64,000 nt of DNA from HK1 sp965221725 (GCA_965221725.1 OZ244909.1:1922001-1986000), one strand, 5' to 3'. Positions 43,838-52,872 are shown, numbered from the stretch's first letter. Notes: a model not told the origin generated them from the sequence alone. Translations and numbers: made by a program.

Positions 43838-45718
43838 ATGGTTGACCACCCGCGGCGTCGTCGGCTTCCGATCACCGCCATCGCGGTGGTCGGCCTTGGG
43901 GCGCTGGTCGCGCTCGCGGTCGGCGTTTCGCTGTATCTCGGGCTGTCGAGCGCCACGGAGAACACCCGTCGGCTCGTGGCGCAGCGCTCCGAATGGCTCA
44001 TCGACGACCTGGAGCAGAGGATCGCGTCGCAGCTTCAGCCCGTGATGCGGCAGGCGCAGTGGGCGGCGGAGCAGATCGGGCGGGGACACGTGAACATCGA
44101 GGACGCGCCGGGGCTGAACCAGTTCATTCTCGGGGCTCTGGGCGCGGTGCCGCAGGTGGAAGGAATCGCCGTCACCAACCCCGAGGCGCTGGCTCGCCGA
44201 TGGGACGGATCGTCGGTCGAACCACTGGTGGAGGACTGGTCCGATCGGGACGGGGTTGCCGCATGGCTGGAAGCGGGCGCATCCCTCGCCGGTCCGCGCT
44301 GGCGGGCGCCGCTCCGGACCCCGACCCTCGGCACCACCATCCTGCTGCTGGATACGCCGATTCGCATCGACGGGAAGTTCGCGGGCCTGTTCTCGCAGGC
44401 GGTCACCGTCTCCGATCTGTCGCAGCACATCGCATCGGTCGGCACCGAGACCGGGGTCATCCCCTTCATCCTCCACGGCCGCGATCATGTCCTGGCCCAT
44501 CCCCTGCTCATCTCGTGGGCGCCCTCTGTCACCGACCAGGACCAGCCTCTGGTCTCCGTGGAGGCGCTGGAAGATCCCGTGCTCAAGCGCATCTGGACTC
44601 CCGACCATCAGGAGCTTTACCTGCTGGAAGGCCTGACCGACGGGAGCGCGTCCGGCGTCACGGTGGGCAGCGACTACTACGTGTTCCTGTACCGCGACAT
44701 CGACCTCTACGGCCCGGAGCCGTGGACCATCGGGGCCTACGTGAACGCCGGCACGAGCAATACCGCCAAATGGCTCGCCAACATCGTCCGATCCGCCCTC
44801 AGCGGCTCGTTCGCGAGGTCCGGGACGATGGAGGGCGACGAGTTCGAACGAGTGGTCGCTTCGGTGATCGCGGGATTCGCCGTCCTCGTTCTCTCCGTCG
44901 CGCTCGCGGCGTGGATGGGCGCCCGCGCGAGCCGGCCGGTCCGGGCCCTGGCGCGGGTGGCGCGCGCCATCGAAACGCGAGGTCTCGACGACATTGCGCC
45001 GCTGCCCCCCAGCCGCGTGACCGAATTCGACGACGCGAACCGCTCGTTCAACCGGATGGTGGCGGGGCTGAAGGAGAGCGAGCTGGTCCGGCAGACCCTG
45101 GGGCGATTCGTCCCCACGGATGTCGCGAAGACCCTGCTCACCGAAGGCGGCGAACTCGCGGCCGAGCAGTCCGAGGCAACGGTGCTGTTCTGCGATATGG
45201 AAGGCTTCACCGAACTCACCGAGACCCTCGGCCCGGCCGGCATCGTCGAGCTCCTCAATGCGTACTTCGAGGTAATGGTCGAGATCCTCGAACGCCACCG
45301 CGGGGTCGTCACCCAGTTTCAGGGCGACGCGATCCTCGCCACCTTCAACGTGCCGATGCCGGACCCGGACCACGCCGCCAACGCCCTGCGGGCGGCCGTC
45401 GAGATGCAGGATGCGACGCAACGACGCACGTTCGCGGGGCACCGGATCGGGAACCGCATCGGGGTCAATACCGGCCGGCTCGTGGCGGGCGCGGTGGGTG
45501 CGAAGGGCCGGCTGAGCTACACCGTCCACGGCGACGCGGTCAATCTGGCCGCGCGGCTCGAAGCGCTCAACAAGGAGCTCGGAACCCGCATCCTGGTCTC
45601 CGGGGCGACGGCGGAACGGGTGGGGGATGGATTCGATCCGGAACCGATGGGCGAGGTCGGGGTGCGCGGCCAGACGGAGCGGGTCCGGATCCACGCGCTG
45701 CGCGGCGGGGCGGATTGA
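43838..45718 (+). CDS. Membrane-bound class III adenylate/guanylate cyclase with sensor domain
   Basis: This inner-membrane signalling enzyme makes cyclic nucleotide on the cytoplasmic side in response to a periplasmic signal. One transmembrane helix lies near residues 12-34 (ITAIAVVGLGALVALAVGVSLYLG). A periplasmic sensor of about 320 residues follows (dCache-like layout, including FAGLFSQAVTVSDLSQHIA and GSDYYVFLYRDID). A second helix (VVASVIAGFAVLVLSVALAAWMG), a HAMP-like linker (RPVRALARVARAIE) and the catalytic domain come next. Metal aspartates are seen in VLFCDMEGFTELTE and FQGDAILATF, transition-state residues in YTVHGDAVNLAARLEAL. ATG 43838 has GAGGG about eight bases upstream; the frame is open to 43766. 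It stands alone. The ligand is unknown. Confidence 0.85.
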   Translation: MVDHPRRRRLPITAIAVVGLGALVALAVGVSLYLGLSSATENTRRLVAQRSEWLIDDLEQRIASQLQPVMRQAQWAAEQIGRGHVNIEDAPGLNQFILGALGAVPQVEGIAVTNPEALARRWDGSSVEPLVEDWSDRDGVAAWLEAGASLAGPRWRAPLRTPTLGTTILLLDTPIRIDGKFAGLFSQAVTVSDLSQHIASVGTETGVIPFILHGRDHVLAHPLLISWAPSVTDQDQPLVSVEALEDPVLKRIWTPDHQELYLLEGLTDGSASGVTVGSDYYVFLYRDIDLYGPEPWTIGAYVNAGTSNTAKWLANIVRSALSGSFARSGTMEGDEFERVVASVIAGFAVLVLSVALAAWMGARASRPVRALARVARAIETRGLDDIAPLPPSRVTEFDDANRSFNRMVAGLKESELVRQTLGRFVPTDVAKTLLTEGGELAAEQSEATVLFCDMEGFTELTETLGPAGIVELLNAYFEVMVEILERHRGVVTQFQGDAILATFNVPMPDPDHAANALRAAVEMQDATQRRTFAGHRIGNRIGVNTGRLVAGAVGAKGRLSYTVHGDAVNLAARLEALNKELGTRILVSGATAERVGDGFDPEPMGEVGVRGQTERVRIHALRGGAD

Positions 45719-46044
45719 CGAGCGGCGGTCCTTCCGCCGGTGTTTCTTCCGCGCCCATGTCTCGTCGGGCGCCGCCGAGGTCGCGGGCGCGCCCGAGCCA
45801 ATCGCGGGTCTCCAGGCGACCGAAGAAGAGCGCCTCGGTTCAGGCGACCAAACAAGGGCGCTTCGGTTTGAGGCGACCGAAGAAAGGCACTTCGGGCCAG
45901 GAGTCTGCGCCGTAGAAAATTCCGATGGGACGAAGCTCACAATCGGTCCCTGTAGCGGTCATTTCTTTCCGACATTCCCCACTTTCCAAGCAGTATGGCC
46001 CAAAATCCGACTCCGAATCCCCACCTCCATCCTCGGAAAGCGTT
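45719..46044 (+). other. Convergent intergenic region with tandem repeats
   Basis: This region lies between the cyclase and ROK genes, which converge. It holds three imperfect 28-29 bp direct repeats at 45814-45841, 45842-45870 and 45871-45898, all beginning AGGCGACC and containing a CTCGG/CTTCGG end. I see no gene and no clear terminator. Confidence 0.5.
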
Positions 46045-47256
46045 CTACAGCGCAGACTCCCCAGCGACCGACGTGGCGCTCTTTGCGGTCTTCACCAGCA
46101 GGTCCGTGTCCGGGGAGAACCTTGCGATGAGGGGCAGCAGCGCCGCGCCGAGGACGCGCGCCTGCGGCCCGATGGAGCCGGTCGCGATCTCGATCGGCGA
46201 AAGGCCGGTGCAGTCGAACCGGCGGTACGCGCGGCTCACCCCGTCCACCACGCGGCGGCGCCAGTCGGGGCGGAGCAGCCCGTCGATGACCACCTCCTCG
46301 AAGTCCACCACGCTCATCGCCGACACCACCGCGCGGGAGAGCCCTTCCACCGCGCGCCTCAGCCACGCTTCGAAGACATCGTCCGCCTCCGGCGTACCGT
46401 TCGGACCGAACATCTCCGCAACCTCGAAGCCGGCCGCGGTCAGCGCCCGTTCCAGATCGATGACCGACGCTTCGTGAATGAGCTGGCGCGGCCGTCCATC
46501 AGCGTCCCTTGCCACCATCGGCATCGGGCCCAGGGCACCCGCGTTGACCTGCTCGCCCCGATAGAGGCGGCCATCGATGACCACCCCGCCGCCCACGAAG
46601 GTGCCGAGGTAGATGTACAGCGCGCTTCGGCGGCGAATCCGATCACCGGCAATCATCTCGGCGGCACAGGCCGCGGTGGCGTCGTTGTATACCGACACCG
46701 ACAGCCCGGTCGCGGACCGGAGTTCGGCGGCGACATCGATCTCCTGCCAAGCGGCGATCGCCTCGCGATCCAGCCCGAGCACGTCCGACCACTCGTGCAG
46801 CACCCAGGGGATGGCGACCCCGAGCCCGACGATGCGGCTTCGCAGGCGCCGCTTCAGGGAGTCGATGAGTTCCACGGCGGCGCTCGACGCCAGGGCCATC
46901 GTCCGAGCCGGAAGCGGGGCCGGATAGGGCGTCGTTCTGGAAGCGACGACGGCGCCGTCGAAATCGACGAGGAGAGTCTCGAGGCTGCGCCGCCCGATCT
47001 TGAGCCCGATGGAGTAGGCGCCTTCGGGATTGAGCGCGATCGGCGTGAACGGCTTTCCGACCCGCCCGCGCACCTTCTCGCGCTTGACGAGGAGCCCTTC
47101 GTCCAGAAGAGAGTTGACGATCACCGTCGCGGCCTGACCGCTGAGCCCGGTGGTACGCGCGATCTCCGCCTTCGACAGCGCGCCGGCCCGCCGGATGGCG
47201 GTGATCATCAGGCGTTCGTTGTAGGCCCTGAGCCCGGTCGAATCTCCGCCTCGCAT
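46045..47256 (-). CDS. ROK-family transcriptional regulator (NagC/XylR-like)
   Basis: This sugar-responsive repressor is 403 residues long. The N-terminal winged helix is ITAIRRAGALSKAEIARTTGLSGQAATVIVNSLLDEGLL. The ROK kinase-like effector domain follows: GLKIGRRSLETLLVDFDGAVV, VGLGVAIPWVL, VYNDATAACAAEM, YIYLGTFVGGGVVIDGRLYRG. The usual ROK zinc motif with its cysteines is not visible, as in several transcriptional members. It lies 34 bases downstream of the PfkB kinase and is transcribed with it. The promoter of that operon and of the polyol importer share a motif, making this the most likely regulator of both. Confidence 0.88.
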   Translation of the reverse strand: MRGGDSTGLRAYNERLMITAIRRAGALSKAEIARTTGLSGQAATVIVNSLLDEGLLVKREKVRGRVGKPFTPIALNPEGAYSIGLKIGRRSLETLLVDFDGAVVASRTTPYPAPLPARTMALASSAAVELIDSLKRRLRSRIVGLGVAIPWVLHEWSDVLGLDREAIAAWQEIDVAAELRSATGLSVSVYNDATAACAAEMIAGDRIRRRSALYIYLGTFVGGGVVIDGRLYRGEQVNAGALGPMPMVARDADGRPRQLIHEASVIDLERALTAAGFEVAEMFGPNGTPEADDVFEAWLRRAVEGLSRAVVSAMSVVDFEEVVIDGLLRPDWRRRVVDGVSRAYRRFDCTGLSPIEIATGSIGPQARVLGAALLPLIARFSPDTDLLVKTAKSATSVAGESAL

Positions 47257-47290
47257 CCTGGTTCCGATCCCTCGGATGGGTGCCGCCGCG

Positions 47291-48244
47291 TCAGTGCGGG
47301 GGCAATGGTAGCTTGAGACCCGGCAGCTCGGAACGACGGGGCAGGTCGGCGCCGCGGCGCGTGCAGGTCATTGCCGCCGCCGTCATCGCGAAGTCGACCA
47401 CCCGGCGGCATTCGTCCCGCGAAACCTCCGCAAGCCCGGCCTTCGTCGCCCTCCCGAGTTCGTCCAGACCGCAGAGCAAGGCCGCCTGGAAGCTGTCGCC
47501 GGCCCCCACGGTATCGACCACCTCCACGGTGCGGGCGGGCGCTTCGAAGCACTCGCCGCGCAGCGAAACCCGGGCGCCGGCATCGCCCCGGGTCACCACG
47601 ACCAGCCGCACCCCCCGGGAGTGCCAGCGGCGGATCGCACTGTCGATCGCGTCGCCGGGAAAGAGCAGTTCCAGATCCTCGTCGCTGGCCTTGATCAGGT
47701 CCGCGACCTCGGAGAAGGCTTCGACCCGCCGGCGCCATCGGCCCACATCCGGCTCGACATTCAGGCGCAGGTTGGGGTCGAGGGAGATCAGCGTCCCGCT
47801 GTGATGGCGGCGGGCGAACTGGAGCAGCGAGGAGCCGGTCGGCTCGATCACCAGGGAGTAGGAGCCGAAGTGGATGGCCGTCACCCGCCGGGGCGGATCG
47901 GGCAGGTCCACCTCGCGGACGGAGCCATCGGCCGCATCGTGGCCATAGAAGCTGTAGTGCGGCACCCCCGCGGGCCCCAGCGCCACGAGCGCCAGCGTCG
48001 TCGGGTTGCGCTTGCCGACGAGCCAGGTGGTGTCCACCCCCTCTTCCTTCAGCGTGCTCTCCAGCCGGCGGCCCAGGGGGTCGCCGGACAACCCGGTGAA
48101 CAGCGCCGCCTCACGCCCGAGACGAGCGAGACCGACGGCGACGTTGAAGGGCGAACCACCGATGCGCGCGTCGAAGGTGAAGCCGGTGTCGGTTTCGGCC
48201 GAAGGAAAGAGGTCGTAGAGCGCTTCGCCGCAGCTCAGAAACAT
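47291..48244 (-). CDS. PfkB-family sugar kinase (fructokinase-like)
   Basis: This cytoplasmic ATP-dependent sugar kinase has 317 residues starting MFLSCGEALYDLFP. Substrate-binding GGSPFNVAVGLARLG appears near residues 29-43. The catalytic DTVGAGDSFQAALLCGL supplies the anion hole and base. These features match fructokinase/2-keto-sugar kinases. ATG 48244 has GGAG five bases upstream; the frame is open much further but without similarity. Promoter TTGACA-17-TTGAAT lies about 45 bases upstream. With mannitol dehydrogenase encoded nearby, fructose produced from mannitol is a reasonable substrate. Confidence 0.88.
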   Translation of the reverse strand: MFLSCGEALYDLFPSAETDTGFTFDARIGGSPFNVAVGLARLGREAALFTGLSGDPLGRRLESTLKEEGVDTTWLVGKRNPTTLALVALGPAGVPHYSFYGHDAADGSVREVDLPDPPRRVTAIHFGSYSLVIEPTGSSLLQFARRHHSGTLISLDPNLRLNVEPDVGRWRRRVEAFSEVADLIKASDEDLELLFPGDAIDSAIRRWHSRGVRLVVVTRGDAGARVSLRGECFEAPARTVEVVDTVGAGDSFQAALLCGLDELGRATKAGLAEVSRDECRRVVDFAMTAAAMTCTRRGADLPRRSELPGLKLPLPPH

Positions 48245-48265
48245 GTCACTCCGCTTGAAAGGCCC

Positions 48266-48282
48266 GTGAGAAATCCGGGTTT
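48266..48282 (-). repeat. Dispersed repeat core, copy 4
   Basis: GTGAGAAATCCGGGTTT is the reverse complement of the AACCCGGATTTCTCAC core. It lies in the untranslated leader of the sugar-kinase operon. Confidence 0.45.
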
Positions 48283-48286
48283 GGCG

Positions 48287-48343
48287 ATTCAATCGCCGCC
48301 GGCCGTGTCTGTCAATATGTAAACCGCGTTGAGTTTTTATTGG
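48287..48343 (-). promoter_or_regulatory. Promoter and putative operator of the kinase-ROK operon
   Basis: On the minus strand, TTGACA (48315-48310) and TTGAAT (48292-48287) are 17 bases apart. Directly upstream the sequence TTTACATATTGACA and a preceding TCAA-containing AT-rich block match the promoter of the polyol importer (61407-61463) almost base for base. Confidence 0.7.
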
Positions 48344-48649
48344 AAGGTGACGCGGAAGCCGTGATGACGGCGCTGACCGCCGGCGCGGGAGGAGCTTCAC
48401 CACGACCACCCCTGAAGTGGCCCGGACATCATGGCCCGGACATCGTGCTTGCCGAAACCGGCTGCGGATGGAACACTTGTGACAGAGAGGTGGATCAGTG
48501 AATCCACTGGATCTCCCGAGCGCAACCGCAAACCGGCGCCGGTGCACCGCAGGTCACCGTCGACGACGTGGCGGCAAGGTTCCACCCCGCCGCGGGCCCG
48601 GTATCACGTGCCCACGGCGACTGTCCGAGAATCATCGGCCCGAGAATCA

Positions 48650-48666
48650 TCAATGATAATCATTGA
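48650..48666. promoter_or_regulatory. Perfect 17-bp palindrome before the sugar-type ABC operon
   Basis: TCAATGATAATCATTGA is fully symmetric and lies 32 bases before the binding-protein start. Its core AATGATAATCATT equals the centre of the classical Fur box. Its TCAAT half-sites also resemble those in the motif upstream of the ROK-linked promoters. Either reading makes it an operator candidate. Confidence 0.6.
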
Positions 48667-48698
48667 AGACAACCGCTGAAGTGAGGAGGAAATCCATC

Positions 48699-50060
48699 AT
48701 GCAACCCAATTCGAAAACCGGGGCCGGACGCTTCGGCCCCGCAGTCCTCGCCGCCCTGTGTCTGGCCGCCGGCCCCGCCCTCGCCGACAACCTCCGGTTC
48801 TGGACCACCGAGGAACAACCCGAGCGGCTCGCCCGGCAGCAGGCCATGGCCGAGCAGTTCACGGCGGCGACCGGTCATGCGGTGGAAGTCATCCCGGTGA
48901 CCGAGAAAGACCTCGGCACCCGCGCCACTGCCGCCTTCGCGGCCGGAGACCTGCCGGACGTCATCTACCACACGCTGCAATACGCGCTGCCCTGGGCCGA
49001 GGCCGGCATCCTGGATCCGGAGGCCGCCACGGACGTGATCGAAGCCCTCGGGAGCGACACGTTCGCACCGGGCGCGCTGGCGATGGCGGCGGTGGGCGAC
49101 GGCTACGCAAGCGTGCCGGTGGACGGCTGGACCCAGATGGTCGTCTATCGCAAGGATCTCTTCGACGCCGCCGGCCTCAAGGCGCCGACGAGCTACGCCA
49201 ACGTGCTCGCCGCCATCGAGGCGCTCCACAACCCGCCCGACGTGTACGGCTTCGTCGCCGCGACCAAGGTGGACGAGAACTTCATGAGCCAGGTTCTGGA
49301 GCATGTGTTCCTCGCCAATGGCGTTTCGCCCGTGGGCATGGGCGGGTTCACCCCGCTCGACGAGGCGAAGACCACCGAGGTACTCGACTTCTACAAGGCG
49401 ATTGCCATGGCGTCGCCCCCGGGCGAGCTCTACTGGAAGCAGTCGCGCGAACTCTACTTCGCGGGCAAGGCGGCGATGATCATCTGGTCGCCGTTCATCC
49501 TCGACGAGCTGGCGGGCCTTCGCGACAGTGCTCCGCCTACCATCAACGACGACCCCACCTCCTCCGAACTGGCCTCGAAGACCGGCATCGTCACCAACTT
49601 CGCCGGCCCCTCGAACCCGGCGGGCGCCGCCTGGGGCGACATCCGCTACTTCGGCATCACCTCGGACGCCGCCACCGACGCGGCCATGGACTTCGTGCGC
49701 TTCTCCATGGACGAGGGTTATACCCAGACCCTCTCCATCGCGCCCGAGGGCAAGTTCCCGGTGCGCCGCGGCACCATGGACAACCCGATGGCCTTCACCG
49801 AGGCGTGGGCGATGCTCCCGGTCGGGGTCGACCGCAAGGCCCCGCTCGGCGATCTCTACGCGCAGGAGATGATCGACGAGATCGTGGGCGGGCTCGACGT
49901 GGCCAGGCGCTGGGGGGTCGCGGAAGGACAGCTCGCGCTCGCGTCCAGGATCATCAACAGCCAGATCATCAACCGGCTGGTGCGCGAGTACATCGACGGA
50001 GTGCGCGACGCTTCGGCGACGGTCGCCGCGCTCAATGAAGAGCTGGCCGGTGTCAACTAG
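48699..50060 (+). CDS. Sugar-type ABC transporter substrate-binding protein (family 1)
   Basis: This periplasmic receptor has 453 residues. The signal peptide FGPAVLAALCLAAGPALA is followed by the family-1 fold: LRFWTTEEQPERLARQQAMAEQF, PDVIYHTLQYALPWAEAGIL, YASVPVDGWTQMVVYRKDLFDAAGL, GKAAMIIWSPFILDEL. Many aromatic residues line the likely sugar pocket. ATG 48699 has GAGGAGGAA about eight bases ahead; a 36-base upstream extension is possible but poorer. It heads an operon with two permeases, a GH63-like hydrolase and an ATPase. The receptor's solute is probably the hydrolase substrate. A palindrome lies just upstream, and 15-bp tandem repeats follow. Confidence 0.92.
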   Translation: MQPNSKTGAGRFGPAVLAALCLAAGPALADNLRFWTTEEQPERLARQQAMAEQFTAATGHAVEVIPVTEKDLGTRATAAFAAGDLPDVIYHTLQYALPWAEAGILDPEAATDVIEALGSDTFAPGALAMAAVGDGYASVPVDGWTQMVVYRKDLFDAAGLKAPTSYANVLAAIEALHNPPDVYGFVAATKVDENFMSQVLEHVFLANGVSPVGMGGFTPLDEAKTTEVLDFYKAIAMASPPGELYWKQSRELYFAGKAAMIIWSPFILDELAGLRDSAPPTINDDPTSSELASKTGIVTNFAGPSNPAGAAWGDIRYFGITSDAATDAAMDFVRFSMDEGYTQTLSIAPEGKFPVRRGTMDNPMAFTEAWAMLPVGVDRKAPLGDLYAQEMIDEIVGGLDVARRWGVAEGQLALASRIINSQIINRLVREYIDGVRDASATVAALNEELAGVN

Positions 50061-50071
50061 AAGCGCGCCGA

Positions 50072-50161
50072 CCAGAGGCATGTCGGCCAGGAACGTGTCG
50101 GCCATGCGCATGCTGACCAGAAGCGTGTCGGCCAGAAGCATGTCGGCTGACGCATGTCGAC
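50072..50161 (+). repeat. Six tandem 15-bp repeats between receptor and permease genes
   Basis: Units of exactly 15 bases start at 50072, 50087, 50102, 50117, 50132 and 50147. They share the pattern CCAGAAGCATGTCGG with scattered changes. The block lies 12 bases after the receptor stop and 70 before the permease start. Confidence 0.85.
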
Positions 50162-50230
50162 TCGGGAATCTTTCGACAAGCGGCGCATGGATGCCCCACC
50201 GGTCCGGGCCTTGCCCATCGGACCCGGTGG

Positions 50231-51487
50231 ATGGTCACCGCCGCCGGTAAGTCCGCTCCACCCCGGCGGGCGGGGCCACTCGCCCGCCGGGAAGCACGCC
50301 TCGCGTGGGGGCTTCTGCTGCCGACCATCCTGGCGGTGGCGTGCGTGGTCGTCCTGCCCCTCCTCGCCGTCTTCTGGGTCAGTGTCAAACCGGTCTCACT
50401 CGCCGACCTCCGGCCCCCCACGCCGGTGGTGCGCGAGGATCTGCGCGGCCGCCCGAGCGAGGCGGGGGACGCGGCAACGATCCGGTATCGGCTTCGCAAC
50501 TCGAGCGGCGAGCAGACGATCCGCGGCGTCACCCTGACCGACCGGCTGCCGGAAGGGCTCGTCGTCGGGGACCTCGACCCGCGCTGCACCCTCGCCGGGC
50601 GCGATCTGTTCTGCGATCTGGGTGATTGGCAGGGAGGGTTCCGCGACCGGATCCGCATTCCGGTCACCGTCGGTCAGGTCTTCCTCGACGCCGGGGCCGA
50701 CCTCGGCGACACCCCCGCGCAGATGACCGGAACGGCGCCAAACGTGCTCACGAGCCTCAGCTTTACCGGCGAGAACTTCGCCCGCGTGTTCGACGGGGCG
50801 GAGTTCTGGAACGTGCTCGGGGTCACCATCTTCTACACCGTGTTCGGCACCATCGGCGCCCTTGTCGTGGGGCTCTTCGCCGCTCTGCTGCTCGACAAGT
50901 CGTTCCGCGGGCAGGGGATCCTGCGCGGGATCTACCTCTTTCCCTACGTCGCCCCCGTGATCGCGGTGGCGTTCACCTGGGTACTGCTGCTGGACCCGTT
51001 CTCGGGCTCCGTCAACGCGCTGCTCATCCAGATGGGCGTGACCGACGAGGCCATCAACTTCTTCGGCCAGAGGCCGCTCGCCCTCATCATGGTGACCGCC
51101 TTCGAGGTGTGGCGCTATTTCCCGCTCTCGTTCCTGTTCATCCTGGCCCGGATGCAGGCGATCGATGCGGACATGTACGAAGCCGCGGACATGGACGGGG
51201 CATCGCCCTTCCAGCAGTTCTGGTACCTGTCGCTGCCGATGCTGCTCGGCATCCTCAGCGTGCTGTTTCTCCTGCGCTTCATCTGGACGTTCAACAAGTT
51301 CGACGACATCTTCCTGCTGACCGGCGGCAACGCCGGCACCCGCACCCTGACCGTCAACGTCTACGAGCAAGCGTTCGCGGTCTCCAACATCGGGGCGGGG
51401 GCGGCGGTCGCGGTGGTCATCTTCGGCTGCCTGCTCGTCTTCTCGTACTTCTTCTTCCGTTACATCAGCCGCGAGGAAGGGCTGTGA
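50231..51487 (+). CDS. Sugar-type ABC transporter permease (MalF-like) with an extra periplasmic domain
   Basis: This inner-membrane pore subunit has 418 residues, against about 300 for simple relatives. After the first helix (LLLPTILAVACVVVLPLLAVFWVSV) a segment of about 130 residues intervenes before the second. It contains ATIRYRLRNSSGEQTIRGVTLTDRLPEGLVV, CTLAGRDLFCDLGDW and DRIRIPVTV, a DUF11-like beta-sandwich with two cysteines positioned to form a disulfide. The rest is a standard permease: EFWNVLGVTIFYTVFGTIGAL, the coupling loop YEAADMDGASPFQQFWYLSLPML, and a final helix. MalF of E. coli also has a large periplasmic domain at this point that contacts the binding protein; this one looks unrelated in sequence. 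The stop overlaps the next start. Confidence 0.88.
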   Translation: MVTAAGKSAPPRRAGPLARREARLAWGLLLPTILAVACVVVLPLLAVFWVSVKPVSLADLRPPTPVVREDLRGRPSEAGDAATIRYRLRNSSGEQTIRGVTLTDRLPEGLVVGDLDPRCTLAGRDLFCDLGDWQGGFRDRIRIPVTVGQVFLDAGADLGDTPAQMTGTAPNVLTSLSFTGENFARVFDGAEFWNVLGVTIFYTVFGTIGALVVGLFAALLLDKSFRGQGILRGIYLFPYVAPVIAVAFTWVLLLDPFSGSVNALLIQMGVTDEAINFFGQRPLALIMVTAFEVWRYFPLSFLFILARMQAIDADMYEAADMDGASPFQQFWYLSLPMLLGILSVLFLLRFIWTFNKFDDIFLLTGGNAGTRTLTVNVYEQAFAVSNIGAGAAVAVVIFGCLLVFSYFFFRYISREEGL

Positions 51488-52698
51488 ACATCCTGCGGCG
51501 CGGCCTGGTCACCGCCCCGATCCTCGGCGCACTGTGGATGTGCGTGGTCACGACGAGCGTGGCGGTGGTGATCTCCTTCGCCACCGGCGAGGCGATTCGC
51601 CCCGCCCTCGTCTGGTCGCTCCTCTACGGAGCGGTGGCCGGAGTCGTCGTGGTCCGCCTTCCGGCCGCATGGATGGGAATCGCGGCGGCGCTCGCGACCC
51701 TGGTCCCGCTCGCCCTCGCCGGCACCGGGCCGCTGGTAATGGGCGAGGGCATGGGGACCGCAGCCCGAATCGCCGCCGCCGTGCTCGCCGCGGCCGGCAC
51801 CCTCGGCCCGCTCCACCGCATCCTCGACGGCGTCCACCCCGGCTCCCTCACGCGCCACGAGTTCGAGAATGCAGTCATCCGCTTCCTCACCGGGCTCGGC
51901 TACGTCGTGTTCACCGCCCTGGTGGTGATCCCGTTCTACGTCATGGTGATGACGAGCCTCAAGAGCCAGCAGGCACTGCTTCAGAATCCCCTCGATTTCA
52001 CCATCGACTTCGGCCGGGGGTGGGATCTCTTCCGCAGCTACCACGAGCTCGTCCGGGATTTCGATTTCGCCGCCTACATGTGGACCTCGTTCCATGTCTC
52101 GGTGCTGACGGTGATCATCACCCTCCTGTTCGCGATCCCCGGCGCCTATGCGGTGGCCCGGCTCAGATTTCGCGGGCGGGCGGCCCTGGTGCGCTCCATC
52201 CTGCTGATCTACATGGTGCCGATGATCGTGCTGGCCCTGCCCATCTACATCGCGTTCTCGCTCACGGGCCTGCGCAACTCCCTCCTCGGCATCGTGATGA
52301 TCTACCCGGTGACCACCATTCCGGTGGCGCTCTACATGCTGCAGGGCTACTTCCGCGGCCTGCCCGCGGAGGTGGAGGAGGCGGGGCTGATGGACGGGCT
52401 GTCCCGCCTTGCGGTCATATGGAAGATCACCCTGCCCCTCAGTCTGCCGGCCCTCGCGTCGGTGTCGCTCTATGTCTTCATGATCGCGTGGAACGAGTTC
52501 CTGCTCGCCTTCATGCTCCTCGACGACCCCTCGAAGTTCACGCTGACCCGCGGGGTGGCCATGCTGAATTCCTCCGAGATCCCGCGCCAGCACCTGATGG
52601 CGGGTTCGGTGATGGCGACGGTGCCGATCATGGTGCTCTTCCTCGGGCTCGAGCGATTCATGACCAAGGGCCTCGCCGCCGGATCGGTCAAGGGCTGA
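51484..52698 (+). CDS. Sugar-type ABC transporter permease (MalG-like) with an N-terminal extension
   Basis: This second pore subunit has 404 residues. The MalG-like core occupies about residues 135-404: TGLGYVVFTALVVIPFYVMVMTSLK, FHVSVLTVIITLLFAIPGAYAVARL, and the coupling loop EVEEAGLMDGLSRLAVIWKITLPLSLPA. In front lie about 130 residues with several further hydrophobic segments (LGALWMCVVTTSVAVVISFA, LLYGAVAGVVVVRLPAAWMG, IAAALATLVPLALAG, AARIAAAVLAAAGTLGPLH) not present in ordinary MalG proteins. GTG 51484 overlaps the preceding stop (GTGA), indicating coupling. Role of the extension unknown. Confidence 0.88.
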   Translation: MNILRRGLVTAPILGALWMCVVTTSVAVVISFATGEAIRPALVWSLLYGAVAGVVVVRLPAAWMGIAAALATLVPLALAGTGPLVMGEGMGTAARIAAAVLAAAGTLGPLHRILDGVHPGSLTRHEFENAVIRFLTGLGYVVFTALVVIPFYVMVMTSLKSQQALLQNPLDFTIDFGRGWDLFRSYHELVRDFDFAAYMWTSFHVSVLTVIITLLFAIPGAYAVARLRFRGRAALVRSILLIYMVPMIVLALPIYIAFSLTGLRNSLLGIVMIYPVTTIPVALYMLQGYFRGLPAEVEEAGLMDGLSRLAVIWKITLPLSLPALASVSLYVFMIAWNEFLLAFMLLDDPSKFTLTRGVAMLNSSEIPRQHLMAGSVMATVPIMVLFLGLERFMTKGLAAGSVKG

Positions 52699-52872
52699 CG
52701 AGGCTGCTCCTCGGACCGATCGAGCATGTTCAACGCCACCCCATATCTCCCGAGTTCCCGGCGGGCAGTGCCGGTAGCCGCCTCCAACCCTTCGCCCACG
52801 AAATTACTTCGGAAATCCGGGTCGGCCGTAGAGGTTCGGGGCCGGATCCAGGGCACTCGGAGAGGCTAGATC

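Noticed and set aside
45814..45898. Possible CRISPR array
   Set aside because: The three 28-29 bp units are directly adjacent with no spacers, and no cas genes are present.
48660..50141. Long antisense open frame of 493 codons opposite the sugar receptor gene
   Set aside because: It is low-complexity His/Arg/Gly-rich translation typical of GC-rich antisense frames. The opposite strand encodes a clear receptor.
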